A stretch of 64,000 bases of DNA from Whalleya microplaca (lineage: Eukaryota; Ascomycota; Sordariomycetes; Xylariales; Xylariaceae): positions 62,001 through 126,000 of the forward strand of contig MU385748.1 in the NCBI GenBank assembly GCA_022497155.1, read 5' to 3'. Position 1 is the first letter of the stretch, and each line of letters starts with the position of its first letter. Shown in pieces: positions 47,511 to 60,344 of the stretch. Made by a program: the position numbers and the translations under genes. The notes under the pieces were generated by a model that saw only the letters and a program-made list of their open reading frames with translations, did not search any database and was not told the origin of the DNA.

Positions 47511-49045
47511 ATGGAAGGCCAGAAGAAGAGACACGCTGAGGATGCAGGCGGTTCATCGGATAATGAGAACGAGATGAAGTACCGCAAACTGCTCAAGCAT
47601 GAACAAATCAAACATGAACATCCCAACAACCAACCCATGGCCTTACCGAGAAATGAGGCATATAACGATAGTCAGCAACCATACACAGCCTTTTCTCTGC
47701 ACTCAGCTCCCTGGTCATCCTTTAGTCACGCTTTTGGTGGTGTTGTTGATACAATGCAGCCAGCAACTGCCAATATCACACCTTCAATCAACAGTGGTGG
47801 ATCTTCCTTCAGCAATAATACATCATCCTTCAATGATCACCTTGTGCAAGTAAAGCGCCTTCATGACGGCGAAGTACAACAGTTGCGTGAACATATCCAA
47901 ACCTTGAGACAGAGAATCGATATGATGGAGAAGGCAACTGCTACAACCCCAGCTTGCATCGAGGGAATGGTTCCTAAAAAGCAGCACGAAGGACTAATGT
48001 CAGAACTCCACGGTACTGTTTTCAAGGCTGGAGAAGCTGTCAAAGAGAAGGATCAACAATGCCAGGAGCTGCAACGCAAATTGGCAGAGACTATAACTCA
48101 AAATGAACAACGATGCCAGGAAATGCTCCAGAAGTGGCAAGCGGCTGAGAATCAGTTGGCGCAACTACGACAGCTTCCAGAAGCAGCTCCTGACTCAGTC
48201 GGAGCTATCAACCAAGACGAGGTGATCAAGGTCTGGAAAAGCCTGAAGTACCGAATAATTAACCTCGTCAGAAATAAATTCCAAGGCTTACCATTCAGAA
48301 CAGCTACGAAGAACGAACAAAAGGAATTTTTCTCTCGCATGTCAGTGGATTACGACGAGCTTTTCCTGAGGTCCGACGAACTGAAGGGTTATTTCATTGA
48401 GGCCGCTATCTGGCAAAAGTTACTCGATGAGATTCTACTTGTACCTGCCTCCGTCTTCACCAAAGAAGCAGGACGCACTGTCCTATACGCGCAGCAACAA
48501 GCGTTAGGTATGTTGGCTGCTAATGTTCATTCCCTATTAAAGACTAATTGAACTTAGGATCTAATCCTCGCTTCGATACAATCCCCCAAGGAGTCCTCAA
48601 GAACTACCATGAATGGCGCACACATACTGGCCAAGCACTCTATAAGATCTACAGTAGCCATTTAAAAAACGAGGACGTTGGAAAGAATGAGCAATGGAAT
48701 GGGTTTGCAATTCACCTAGCCCAGTTCTTTTCTCGATATTCGTCACAACCCGATGAGGATAGCCTCAGAAGCGACTTTCATGGAATATTGAAAAGGGCAA
48801 TCGACCTAGCCGCTCTGTTAGCACGAAGCCGAGCTCACTACGAATTGTGTATGGCAGAGAATACATATAGCAAGAAGCTACACGACTTTCACTACGATGA
48901 AGACTGGATGGAAGCTGAGTGTGAGGGATTCGAGGGTCGTGGGGTCGATCTCATTGTCTCTCCTGCGCTCTTCAAGTATGGCGACGAAAACGGCGAGCAT
49001 TACGACCAGCGGAAAGTGGTCGTTCAAGCACGAGTTATTTGGTAA
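47511..49045 (+). CDS. coiled-coil protein, unknown function
   Basis: Hypothetical protein of 494 aa. Exons 47511-48507 and 48558-49045 join across a 50-base intron (GTATGT...TAG). Residues 1-110 are polar and disordered, opening MEGQKKRHAEDAGGSSDNE, and could act in the nucleus. Residues about 115-235 form a heptad-rich coiled coil (VKRLHDGEVQQLREHIQTLR, QELQRKLAETITQNEQR). From about 240 on, the protein looks helical and globular with DEVIKVWKSLKYRIINLVRN and a conserved-looking acidic end (FHYDEDWMEAECEGFEG). Such proteins are common and variable in Sordariomycetes, often in many paralogues. I do not know a function. Confidence 0.75.
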
Positions 49046-49720
49046 CTCAGTCCAGAAAGGGAAAGGCAGTTAGGCTGCGCTAGGCTTCTTCCCGAGGACC
49101 TTTTCCCCTGTTCTTGTTCTGTATTTGTCTCTTCGAGGGTCTTCTGAGGGGCAACCTCAAGTCTTGCGAGCCCCATTTGATAAGGGCATCTTTATAGCAA
49201 GTTTGTATCAAATAATGTGTTTGGGCTTTTGATCTGCTGGAAACCCCCAATATTTTGCAAGTCGATTGAAACGAGCAGACTACTGGCACGTTGGCCGACT
49301 GGTTATAATACATAGGGATATGCTGATTCAGCACGACGATGCTGGATAGGCAAGCTGCTTTTGGTAGCACGTTTCACAGAGGATGGCGGTTCTCTAGGAT
49401 GGTATATTGCAAGGGTATGCGCAGATTTCTACAGAGCACAAGTTATGGTCTGATAATACAACACGTAAATCGTGCACTTGACTTTTGCCCTATTTTCTGT
49501 GAACGTGAACGTGATGCATCTGGTATCATGCTTCTATCTTCCTGCAAGCATCGCGTTAAGGTGCTGTAAATGGAAACAGCCCTCTGTTGAACATTTTTTC
49601 TATCCTACTTACAGCTAGCTAAATCTAGGGGCAATACCAACACAGTGTCGACGCTCTTATATGTTTTCCGAGTCACGCCTCACCAACTATAAACACGCTT
49701 TACACCTCGTCCTAATCCTA
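49046..49720. other. convergent 3' interval
   Basis: A 675-base gap between the 3' ends of the coiled-coil and ammonium transporter genes. No gene or RNA is supported. Confidence 0.6.
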
Positions 49721-51523
49721 TTAATCCTTCTTCGTCTCGACCGGCGCTGTGCTCCCACCGCTGTCATACGGCACGCCCTCAAAGGGCGTCAAGAACCCCA
49801 TGTCCTGATTCTCCTCGTCGAGGTCATGGAAGTACTTATAATCCAGCCCCCTAATCTCGTCCTCCTCCTTGACCCGCAGGTGCAGGCCGGGGATCTTATT
49901 GATGACAAACAGCAAGATGCACGAAACCACAAACGACCAGGCGGCGCAGGTACACGCGGCGGCGAGCTGGAAGCCAAGCTGCTTCCAGTGGTGGTCCCAC
50001 CAGCCGCCGGCGTAGGAGTCGCCGCTGACGCCGTCGAGGGCGGGGACCCACTGCGCGGCGAAGAGGCCGGTCAGCAGGTCGCCGACGACGCCGCCGACGC
50101 CGTGGATCGCCCAGATGTCGAGCCCTTCGTCCACGCCGATCAGGTACTTGTACTTCGTCACGTAGAATGCCGCCACGCTCGTCAATCCGCCTACCACTAC
50201 CGCCACGTACACCGGCACGTACCCCGCCGCCGGCGTGATCCCCACTAGCCCCGAGATGATCCCCGAGCAGAAACCTAGGATGCTGAACTTGCCGCTGTGC
50301 GCGTACTCGAGAAGCTGCCAGCTTAGGCCCCCGCCGCAGGCTGCTAGGTTCGTGTTTACGACGACGTAGATGCTGCGTAGTAACAGGTTCGCCGTCGACG
50401 CTCCGTTGAAAGAGTACCATCCAAACCAAATAAAGACGGTGCCAAGGCCGACGAGAAAGGGGTTACTATACAGGATCCAGAGTCAGTAAGTTACCCCTTT
50501 ATGATACTGTCGAAACTTCTTCAAATAGATAGGAGTAGTTCCAAAGACAGACCGAAGTGGGATATAAAGAACTTTAGAATACGTACTGTGGCTTGAAATG
50601 GACCGCCTTCTTACGGCTTGCCGCCGTGCTGTTTTCGACGCGTGGACCGAGCATCAGTGACCATGCCAGCGCACCGAAGCCAGAGGCAATATGCACGGGG
50701 CCGGACCCCGCGAAGTCGTACGCGCCGAGCTTATAGAGCCAGCCCTCGGGGTTCCACTCGAAGTACGCCAGCCTAACATTTCGATCAGTCTCCTTCCTAC
50801 CTCCACAAGTCGACCATAGACACAATATACCACCACGCCACGGGGTCTGGGAGCAGAAATAGACTTACACGTAATAAACAAACGTAGTCCAGCACAGCAA
50901 GAACACCATACTGGGGAACAGTCTCCCGCGCTCGAGCATGGCGCCCGCGAGGATCATGGCGGTGCAGGTGACGAAGGTCATGCCGTAGGCGGCATATAGA
51001 ATATCGGGGATGTCAGAGTTGGCGAGCGAGGGCGCGGCGAGCACGTCGTGGAAGGCGACCAGCGACAGGTCGCCCAGGATCCCGTTCGTCGTGCGCGCCC
51101 CGTACAGCGAGAAGCCATAGATCCAGAACTGGATCCCGCACGCGCACGCGCAGAACAGCGACTGGAAGACCATCGTCAGCGCCGCCTTGCGCCGGTGCAT
51201 GCCCGCGTAGAGGAAGCCGATGGCCTAGGTGGGCACAGGTGTTAGTATATAGGTATATATATATATATATCAGATGTGATACCTCAGGGGTATAAGAGAG
51301 AGAAGATATTAGAGGGAGGTGAGGGTAAGGAGCTAAGCTACATAGGTAGCTCTCACACACATACCGGCGTGATCTGCCAACACAGTACCGTCGACACCAA
51401 CATCCAGCAGAGATCGCCCTTATTATAGGGCGCGTTGAGGTCCTGGGTGATGGGGTCGCCGCCCTGCGGATTGTTCGCGTAGTCCGGCCATTCCGTGACG
51501 GGCGTTATCGTCACCGTGCTCAT
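49721..51523 (-). CDS. ammonium transporter, Mep/Amt family
   Basis: Plasma-membrane ammonium permease of 481 aa, the usual fungal length. Exons on the minus strand are 51523-51365, 51224-50869, 50772-50587 and 50465-49721. Eleven helices are expected. Seen motifs: the extracellular N-terminus before LCWMLVSTVLCWQITPAIGF; AYDFAGSGPVHIASGFGALA with the conserved Asp of the family and the first pore His; and DIWAIHGVGGVVGDLLTG with the second pore His. So the twin-His pore is intact. The cytosolic tail (residues about 430-481) is acidic with ETKKD at the end. A (TA)n run lies in the first intron (about 51249-51270). In relatives, nitrogen limitation through AreA/Nit2 GATA factors controls expression, and several GATA sites lie upstream. 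Confidence 0.95.
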
Positions 51524-53375
51524 CTTGACGATCTGACTTATCGATCCGTCGTGTTATTAACCGATTTCTAGGGTGCCACCGAGTCTATGTTCTCCGTGCT
51601 AGGTATGAAACCCGCAGTCTAAGACGACTGAGTCGGTTGCTCAAGAACGAGCCAGTTGCCCTTTTTTTTGTGTCCGTATTCGATCACCTGGAGAGGAAGA
51701 AGGTATCGTGAGAGATCACTGTAATGGAGTTGAGCCTCAACGCCGCGTGGCTGAACGCGAGGGGTCGACTACAGTCGATGATATAGTAGGTAATAAGGGA
51801 GGATATAATTAAGGAATGTGTATATGAAGTCAGAACAGAACAGAAAAGAGTCAAATCTCTGGGTCCCCGAGTGCGGATCTCATCATTCATATGTTCCTCC
51901 CTGCCCTACCACCCTCCAGCTATCTATGTGGTCCATCTACGGTTATCTCCCCGACTGACTACATACATATCCATCTATAATACCACAGGCCATCCGGTCC
52001 CCCGGTAACCTAATAAGCGAGCACCGCTGCTGTGCTGCATCATACACACGTATCGACCAAGTCTGCTAGGTAGCGGATCGGAGGGCCTACCTACCTAGGT
52101 ACTCCCCAAGCCAGTGGGCAAAATGGCCGTGAAACTTCCCCCATTATCGCTAGCTGCCCGGGCACTGCTATACTCCCAGGCACACACTATAAAAGCCAAG
52201 AGATAACAGAAGGACGAAATCCTGGGGGCGCCCCCAGCTGCCCGATAACTGCTGGATCTACATAGTTGGGAAAAGTGGAGGCGGCTAGAGGTGCCACAAA
52301 GGCTCGGCGTGGCTCGGCGTCGCCAATGAGATCGTCATCCTATTAGATAAGGGCGAGAAGCCTTGACTGACAGCTCTGAATAACATAAAAAGCAGAGATA
52401 GATAGCCTTTCTCTTGGCATCAGGTCTTCAGAAGATAATCTATTGTGTAAGTTGGCTTGCCAAGTCCGTTGATTTTCATATGTAATATGCGTCCGGTTTT
52501 TTAGGTTTCTGATAGGGAATCGTGGTCCAGGCCTGATTCGCCAAATTGGCTTAACTCCTGGCTTGTAGGGTGATTTCGGGGCTGAGGACGGATTTCTGTC
52601 GGTATTGTGACGTCGAGAAAAGTACTGCTCTGCTTGATCATCGCCTTAGTTTCCATGTTCCTGAGACAAGGCTGAATTAGTAAGCCGAGATACACATAAT
52701 ATCGACTAACTGCCGTGAAGCAGCATCTTGAGTCATTGTAGCTCTACTATGCGGAACTGTCAATATAATTTCATGTGAATATATCGGGGACCTATACTTG
52801 TGGCTAGGTAAAATATGAGTGAGAATAGATTTGTCTAGGCTGGCTTATGTGTTTCTTGATCAGCTACTATTTTTTGATATCCATAGAGGTACTGTTTTAC
52901 GGTTAATTAGACAAACAGGCATCATTACATAGACGGTCCAGAAAGCCACAAGAACATCAACATAAAAACTGTCTCGAATACCCTAATCCAGGTACCTGTA
53001 TCATTCATCTGCAATTGGACCTAACCTAAGTCCTATTAGACGACTTCTCTCGATGCCCTCTCCCTCTCCCTAGTAACTCTGTGTACATACACATCGATCG
53101 CGCCGTCGCCCGCTCGATCACGTATCGGCGCCGGAGAAAGCTGCACCTTTCCTAAAACGCCATGCCTTGCCCTGATTCATTCGCCTACATATGCCATACA
53201 CTTGCTGCGGGATAATGTGCTCATCCCATCCTGAAAATCAAACAAAGAAACCGCCGTCCTCCATCTCTGGCTCTTAATAAGTCCAGAACGCATCGCCATC
53301 TTCCTTCTGATTGCGAAGAACTGCCGCGAATGCGAAAACAATCACAACTAGAAAGGGAGGGGGAAGGGGGTATCA
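51524..53375. promoter_or_regulatory. ammonium transporter upstream region
   Basis: There is no gene in this 1.85 kb. HGATAR sites (AreA/Nit2-type) occur on either strand at 51538, 51943, 52144, 52201, 52243, 52345, 52395 and near 52430, within 900 bases of the transporter start. The rest, toward 53375, is the 3' side of the Pta1 gene. It is AT-rich around 52.7-53.0 kb. Confidence 0.5.
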
Positions 53376-56024
53376 TCATGTTGTAGCCACCACCGTGGCA
53401 GTAGTAGCATCAACAGGCGTACCGTTTCCAGCAACGCCTTGCCCTTGCTGGGCCGCTTCCAAGAAGCCCGGACGCCACCGCTGCAGGTATTTAGCTGCGA
53501 CGGGGCGCGAGTCCTCGTAGTCCGTCCAGATATCCTGGATCGTATCCAGCGCCAGCTCCCGGACGGGTGGGCGCATCACCACCAGGTAGTATAAGCTCGT
53601 CAGACAGAGGTTGACTAAGCTTGGATCTCGACATAACGTCTTGACGCGCGAGAGAATGCCGGTGTTGAGCTCGGGCAGCTCGCTTAGGAATCGGGTCAGG
53701 ACTTTATCCTGCGCGTGGAGGTAAGGGAAAATTCCATCGAGAAGACGGAGCGCCCATTTTTCATAGTGGGCCGGGACGTCGCGTGACACAGATGAAGAGG
53801 CTGCGGCGCGTTGCTGTACCTTGTCGTTGTACCACTCCTCGCTCAACCATGACACAGCCACTTCGATACGTTTTCGGAATTCCTCAAGAACGTAGGTGTA
53901 GAGTGTTTCGCGGATCGAATCACTGAGGCTTGTGGCCGGGAGAGATACCTGGGAATCCTCGTCTTTAACCGAGACGTCATCGAGTCCCGCACTTGATCGA
54001 GTCGCTAAGCGAGTTATCACCGTGATCCATGAATCCCGATCGTAGGAGCTGGCTGCAAGTCTGTTGATGCCAGCCTTGTTCTTCTTGACAGCAGGGTCCT
54101 CAAGGGTCTTCATAGTGCTAAACACCCTGGTGACAGAGCCCTGCCCAACTTTCGCAGCTTGATCCGCATTCAAAGTCGGCGGAGGAGGTAGATGGAAAGT
54201 AGGTAATGAGAGCCCATCTAATGGTGGCTTCTGCAACTCACGCCTCTCCTCCGTCGGAGAAGAATCGAGCTTGTTTAGGATCTGCTCGGTATCTTCTGCT
54301 GCATAGTAATCGGGTTCATAATCATCTTCGTCTTCCTCCACATCCAATGGCGCTGTCTCCGGGTTGATGGGTTGGTTGGCTTCCCAGAGAGCAGCCAAGC
54401 GATCCCGGACACCCTGTCAAGATGGTAAGCAGAGCTAAAAAGTACAAAGGGTGTGATTGACCAACGTTGATAGCTCGATCTAGGAACTGTGAATCTAGCC
54501 GGGCAATAGTTGTGACGCTGATCTTAGCAGCAAGCGATGCAGGAACATTGTCGCTAACATTGAAGTTCTTCACCCCTTCATTGTTAGTGAATGTGAAGAT
54601 CTCGGCTAGAGTATGAGGGCCAGGTTTCAACGGAGTGATTTCGGGCTGTGGTTGGGATGGAAGAGTTCCTGTTTTCTGGCGTTTGGCATTTGACCCATCT
54701 GCCTGCTCAGCCATTGCTCGTTTTCGACTAGATTCGTCATAGATTTCTGCTCGTGAGCGCATCAACCGTTCTAGGTATTGTTGTATACGGCCAACTTGTG
54801 GATTATGCGGATCCCTATAGTAAACTTAGCGGTAGAGCTTAAGGAAGCTGGTTGCTAGGACGTACCGTCTGGACAAGTGCATAAGCAACATGCGAGTGGT
54901 TTTCTCTATTGACCTGAGTATAACTTTGTTCTTCGGCGTTAAGGGCGAGTTCGCAAGCTTGAGGGGGTTGAAGTTGAAGATCGTGTTGAGGATCCTATTT
55001 GACGTGGCCGGTCTCATTCGGACAAGAATGGACAATGTATTTAGTGTGGCATCGACAATCAATACATCACTGGCGACGAAAACATGGTTGTTAGCCTTGC
55101 ATGTTTCCCGGGATACAGCAACTTTTTTCTTACCTGCTGTTTTCCTGTAATGCGCCGAGCATTCGGTCTAAAAGTCCGGAGGCTTCCGCCTCTAGAGCAG
55201 CACCGTCGAGTACGGGGTGGTTCGGAGGGATCATGGCAAGCGAGATGTCAAGGGGGTCGCCTCGCTGCAATCATGATTAGCACAAGTATAGGAATATGCT
55301 GAACAGGAGAATGCCTACTCGGGGTTCAGGGTTGACACTTTGCGTCTGGGCCAACACGACCCGTTGCGCAAACTTGATACAGCAGATCCGGACATTCAGA
55401 GGTGCAGTGTCCCATATTCGCAATATTCGTGCCTTGATCGTAGTCATTCGCTCCCATGTAGCTGTGTCGTATGAGTTGTTTATTCTAGTGGAATATCGAG
55501 AGTCAGCGATCCGGCTGTATACATCATCTTCATCATCATCTAGGAAACAGGCGGAGGATAGGATAAGATAACTAGTAGTAGATGCAAAGGCCCCGGCACG
55601 CATAGGCATGACATGGACAATAGACATGGCGGCGCGGTCTACAAAGGGTCTACGATGATGCCGAACAAGGGGCAAAAAAAACCTACATCCATCTTACGGC
55701 TAGGGGATATATGCTAGCCGCAGCCTGAATAACGCTCCTCAAGACCATGACATCCTGACTAGGGTCCTCTACCAGCAGCTTGAGGGTTTCCAACACTAAG
55801 AGAGCCAAGGTCTCCTTCTGGCTGGGTGCAACAGCTGGTGTCGCAAAGGCTTCAGCAAGAAAGTCAGCACCCCATCGCCGGAACTCAACCTGAGATGAAG
55901 GGCCAATAATTGGGAGGGTCGCCTGGATGACCTGGGGGTAGTAAGTGACATCACTCAAGACGAGCTTGCGCGCGCCTTCGAGCTGGCGAATCTGGTCGGT
56001 GACAGAGAGCTGGGGGGTCGCCAT
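53376..56024 (-). CDS. symplekin/Pta1, mRNA 3'-end processing
   Basis: Scaffold subunit of the cleavage and polyadenylation factor, 741 aa. Six exons on the minus strand (56024-55687, 55484-55319, 55264-55134, 55069-54866, 54814-54466, 54413-53376) join in frame. The start at 56024 gives MATPQLSVTDQIRQLEGARK; an ATG five codons upstream is also open. The N-terminal two-fifths is the HEAT-repeat symplekin domain (VEFRRWGADFLAEAF, TTIKARILRIWDTAPL, IKFAQRVVLAQTQSVNPEPR). A basic linker (SRKRAMAEQADGSNAKRQK) and acidic patch (DVEEDEDDYEPDYYAAED) follow, then a helical C-terminal part with LYYLVVMRPPVRELALDTIQ, the symplekin tail region. In this complex Pta1 binds Ssu72 and Ysh1 partners. The fifth donor, GTTGGT, is non-standard. 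Confidence 0.92.
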
Positions 56025-56888
56025 TATAGGTTGATGCACGTGGAATCAGGCCAAACCTGAGACCAGAGGCAGAGGGGAACTATAGTTGGCAACGTTGTGA
56101 GGAGCGTGTCGTATCGCTAGAATTCAAGGCAGTCATTAAATGAGTGCTGTGAGTCACCAAACTGTCGAGGTATTCCCAAGGTTGGGTGTTGTATGCGCGA
56201 GCGCGTGCGCGTGCCTCCTGGGAAGTAGGTTGGTGATGTCAATGTATCGACGGTTTGGGACTCTGCATGGTGGTCCAGCAACGGGTGTAAGGTGTCGCGT
56301 GCCAAACCCAAAGGGGAAAAACAAACTGCACCGTTGCTAATGCAATATTAATGTGCGGTGGTCAAGATTGTGTGTAGCCAGAGTCGGGAAGGGGGAGGAA
56401 ACCCATGAACTACTATGGTATATGTGAAGTGTACGGCGGGTTTGGGTGAAGCTGCAGATTGCCCTGTTCTCCAATTGATGTCAAAGCTGGGAAGAGAAAC
56501 AAAGCTTACCTCTGGGACCCGTCTTCATCAGGCAAGGACTTGCAGGGGACCGGGGCCAACCTGTGACATCTTTATCCGACGAAACGCCGGTATCGATACG
56601 GATTACGGATTACGGATTATATAATCATATACGAAATACCTACACACATGCCAGAGGATGAGGTGGAGACTGATGTCCACGGACCACCGGGCAGTTACAC
56701 CATTCAGCAGGCACGGAATACATGTATGTACCGAAGTACTGTAGTATGGATTAGCGGCTCGACATCATCAGATTTCCATCGCCAAGCTGGTGTACCGGGC
56801 TGAAGAAACAATCCAAACTTCAACCAAACCTCAAACAGCCTGTCGCATACTCCCAGCAACAAGCCCATCCGGGCAAGGAACTATCAAG
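56025..56888. promoter_or_regulatory. divergent promoter region Pta1/COA3
   Basis: An 864-base gap between two divergent genes, both essential in yeast or required for respiration. A short GATTACGGATTACGGATTA repeat lies near 56600. No other gene is visible. Confidence 0.5.
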
Positions 56889-57322
56889 ATGTCTGGGTAT
56901 GTCAAGTCTCTACGGTTTCCTCTCATTCCTAAACGCATATGAGCGTATATATAAATATATATATATGATATATGCTAGTCAGCCCTACATATAACTAACA
57001 GCCATATCTCTCTCTCCCACCCTCCAGCTTCGGAAGGTCTTCGTATTACGACAAGCAATTTCGCCAATCGCCGGCCCTGATCCGCGCCCGGCGTCCCTAC
57101 ATCTTCAAGAACGCCGTCGTAGGCTCCTTCATCGCCGCCTTCGCCCTCGGCGTGTGTAAGTAGTGGTTCCATCCACCATAGAATAGAGACGGACGATCAA
57201 TTGCTCATGCGGATTTGAATGATTAAACAGATGCGTATACGATCAGCGTCATCGGCCAGGACGAGTTCGACGATGTCAAGGTCCCCGATGCGCCGGCGCC
57301 GGCTCAGGCCGCGAAGAAATAG
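56889..57322 (+). CDS. cytochrome c oxidase assembly factor 3
   Basis: COA3-like mitochondrial inner-membrane protein of 75 aa, which stabilises newly made Cox1 and helps couple its synthesis to complex IV assembly. Three exons are 56889-56896, 57028-57155 and 57231-57322. The first exon has only 8 bases (ATG TCT GG). The product is MSGFGRSSYYDKQFRQSPAL, then RPYIFKNAVVGSFIAAFALG with the single transmembrane helix at about residues 31-52, then YTISVIGQDEFDDVKVPD, which is the family hallmark. It is too small and too split to appear in an ORF list. Its neighbours are unrelated. Confidence 0.88.
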
Positions 57323-58184
57323 CACATATATCCATATAGCCTCACTCCGCCCCTCCGCCCCTCCCGCTGGCACCAATAACCACCACCAACCACCAACAAG
57401 GAAGTGCAGCAGCACGAGCAGCAGCAGCAGCAGCAGCGAGAGACATTTGCGACTGGCTGGCTATCTGTATATACACACATGCCGCCGGAAGCTCTATGTA
57501 TACATACACACGAATGGATGAATGAAAAAAGGTTGTTCATGGAATAGGCTTCGTATTCCACTACTTATCAAAAGAATATAAACTAGTGGTGGTATCATGA
57601 GCCCGCCCACTTTGGGAGGGAGGCCCGCCGACAGACAGACAGACAGACAGACGGACAGTGAAGTCCCCCAAACGCCGCGGCAATGTATTACCTTATGTAT
57701 ATCTACACGTACACGGAGTCCAACAGACATGTATCATAGAACTTTCTCTCCTCCCCTTCCTTCCCCCTTGCCACTTTTCCCCTTCATCCTCAGCAGTATG
57801 TACCTATTGTGAAGTGTTCGCCGAGGCCGAGGCTGAGGCTGAGGCAGGGCGGGTTATGTATCAGCTCGACAAACATACCGCACAACGCAACGCAACTCGC
57901 CTCGTTCGTCCTCTATTTGCCCCCAATCACTGACACGAGTCTCTTCTATCGATCGTGTTTTCTCCCCGTGACGCCAAATGCAAAACAATATGCACAGGGG
58001 GGGTATAACATCATTATTTCCTATTCCCTCTTCGTCTTCTTATTCAACCGAGCCACACCAGTTCGCTCGCTCGCTGCAAGCTGGCAGGCAGATGGACAAC
58101 CCATAACCCCTTCCTCGTCGGTACGCCAAGTCGTGCAGCAGCAGCCCGACGTGTGTAAAATATTATTCGTAATCAGAGTACTCA
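57323..58184. repeat. convergent interval with microsatellites
   Basis: This lies between the 3' ends of the COA3 and DEP1-like genes. It holds a CAG-rich run at about 57404-57440 and an (ACAG)n run at 57631-57652. No gene is supported. Confidence 0.7.
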
Positions 58185-60344
58185 TCATAAGCTGCCCACG
58201 GCCTGCCTGCTCTCCTGTTTTACTGCTGTTTCCGCTCCCGACAGCGCCTTCATACCACGCGCTTTCGTCTGCTCTAGCAGGCTGGCGGCGGCTCTGGTTA
58301 CTTCGGGTGAAGTGGAGGGTTGCCTCTGTGGCGCGCTCTTCGGAGCTTTCGTATTGCCATTAGTAGGCTGGGAGGTCGAGCCCTTTGATACGGAGTGCGG
58401 TTGATGCGATTGTCGCCCCGATCCGGATGATGCGCTGGGAAGAGCGTGAGCAACCTGTGGTTCATGTTGGGCTGACTGTTGTCGTTGGTGGAGGAGGTGG
58501 GCGTTTGATGGGTGATTAGGGTTTGCCCACGGTGTTTGTTCTAGGAATTGCTCTCCCGCAGGACCAAGAGCTTGACCGAACGGCAAGCCACCATAATCGA
58601 CATAATTAGGCCGATGTACTTGGTGTCGCGTTGGGGGCTGTCGACTCCGCTGACAGTAGGCAGTTAGCAATGACGTACGGCTGGGGATTTACCCGATGGT
58701 GACTTACATTCATAGCTTCAAAGTCCTCATCTAGTTCTTGTATGGATGCCCCTTTCATCTCTGGAGCGGCGGGCATCCCTTCGTATTTAGCTATACCCGA
58801 CAGGATAGATACCTCCTTGTTGTAGGATAACGCGTTCCTAACGCGCTGTGTCTGGCTGTCAGGGAACTGAAGGCCGAATTCGGGGACACTATTCGCCTGC
58901 TTCCGACGCTCATGCTGAATGTCGTACCAAGACTGGCCGAGCTCTGCCAGGATCCTTTCTCTCGATTCTCGTACTGATTGGAAAAACTGGGAGTGGATCT
59001 GCGCTCTCCTAGCAACGGCCCATCTTCCCAGGGATTCCATTTTCAGTTCGAGTTCTCGATCTGCGACGCGTAATCTGTCTTCTTTTCGCGCGTCCACGCA
59101 CTGCATCATGGCAAGGTACTCGGGATGTGTTGGGGTGTCGGCTCGTAACATCGCTTCCTCTTGGTTCAGTTGTTCGAGGCGTTCCTCGTAAAGTCTAAAG
59201 CCATTTTAGTCCAACAAGTTCAGTGATACAATACAATAAGGGCGGACCAAGCTAACCTATCTCTAAAAGTCGTAAACCGTTTCTCAATTCCCGATAACTG
59301 CTCAAAGGCGGCCTTCTTTCGTTCGACTGTCATGATTTGGTTAGCTCTGGTTTGGGGGTTGAGCTCTGTGGTCTGTGCCGTACGTTCTTCTTCATTCTTA
59401 TGCGCTGCTTCTGCCTCACCGTCTACGTCGGCCTCTGCATGTTCGTCGTCGCCAGCATGAGTAGCTTCTTCGGGCGCGGTCTTGTCTACGCCGCCTTCCG
59501 GAGGCCTGTCACCTTCGGTTGACTGTTCTGACCCCTTCAGCTTCTTCGAACCACTGCGCGTCTGCTTCTTGGGCTGGGTCTCGTGGTCTGATTGAGCTTC
59601 TCGGGCAGGCTCATCGCCAACCTCTTCGGCGACAGCGACGTTGACACCCTCGTCGGCAGAATGTTCGCCGCTGTTGGTATTCGTCGAGGGCTCTTCTTCA
59701 TCTGCCATAGCGGTATCGCCGTCTGCGTCTTGTCGACTGGGCGTGGGAACTGAGCTGGTGCGCTTTCGTAGTGGTTGCGGGGGCTCAGAGTTTTCAACAG
59801 GCATTGAAGACCGTTTTCGCTTTCTACTCTCAGCTTCTTGGTTTGCGGCCTCAGCTAGAAGATCCAAAGTTGGTGATTGGAGCTCCTTGGAGTCCTTGGA
59901 GGCTTCTGTGACTTGCGCAGGCGGGCTGGAGGCTATTGAGGCAGCTTCCTCGGAGAGGGGCTCGTCGTCGTCGTCTTCAGCACCTTTTATTGTAGTAGTA
60001 GCTGTAGTAGTCTGCTGTCGCAGTTTACTTGGAGTTCGTTCATGGACTTGCTCATCGGCAGAAGGACGCAGTATAACATCTTTGTGGCGTGTAGGGTTAC
60101 GGGGCGTGTCGTAGAGGCGTTCGGTCTCGGCTTCTGTGTCGTTCGCGTCGGACAGCTCGTCGGCAGAGCTCGCCTCTTCATCGCGATGGGCAGGAGCGAG
60201 GTTATCGAGACCGTGTAGGCCATCGGGATCTCCGTCTTTGTCTTCAACGTCGCTCAGCGGGCTTGAGCCATCGTCGTCAGAGAGCGGTTCAATGGGCGGG
60301 GGTGGAATTGCAAGCGGCGGGGGCGCCGTGTCGCCAGTTGCCAT
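58185..60344 (-). CDS. DEP1/SDS3-like Rpd3L subunit
   Basis: Nuclear protein of 679 aa related to transcriptional regulator Dep1, a subunit of the Rpd3 large histone deacetylase complex. Exons on the minus strand are 60344-59257, 59194-58708 and 58649-58185. Residues 1-330 are acidic and Ser/Glu-rich with basic patches (SRKRKRSS, RSGSKKLKGS). The Sds3-like domain covers about residues 335-520: QIMTVERKKAAFEQLSGIEK, FTTFRDRLYEERLEQLN (rebuilt by splicing), MLRADTPTHPEYLAMMQCVD, YDIQHERRKQANSVPEFG. The C-terminus is Gln/Ser/Pro-rich. It diverges from NOP12 over 744 bases. Dep1 and Sds3 share the domain; the long acidic N-terminus favours Dep1. Confidence 0.9.
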
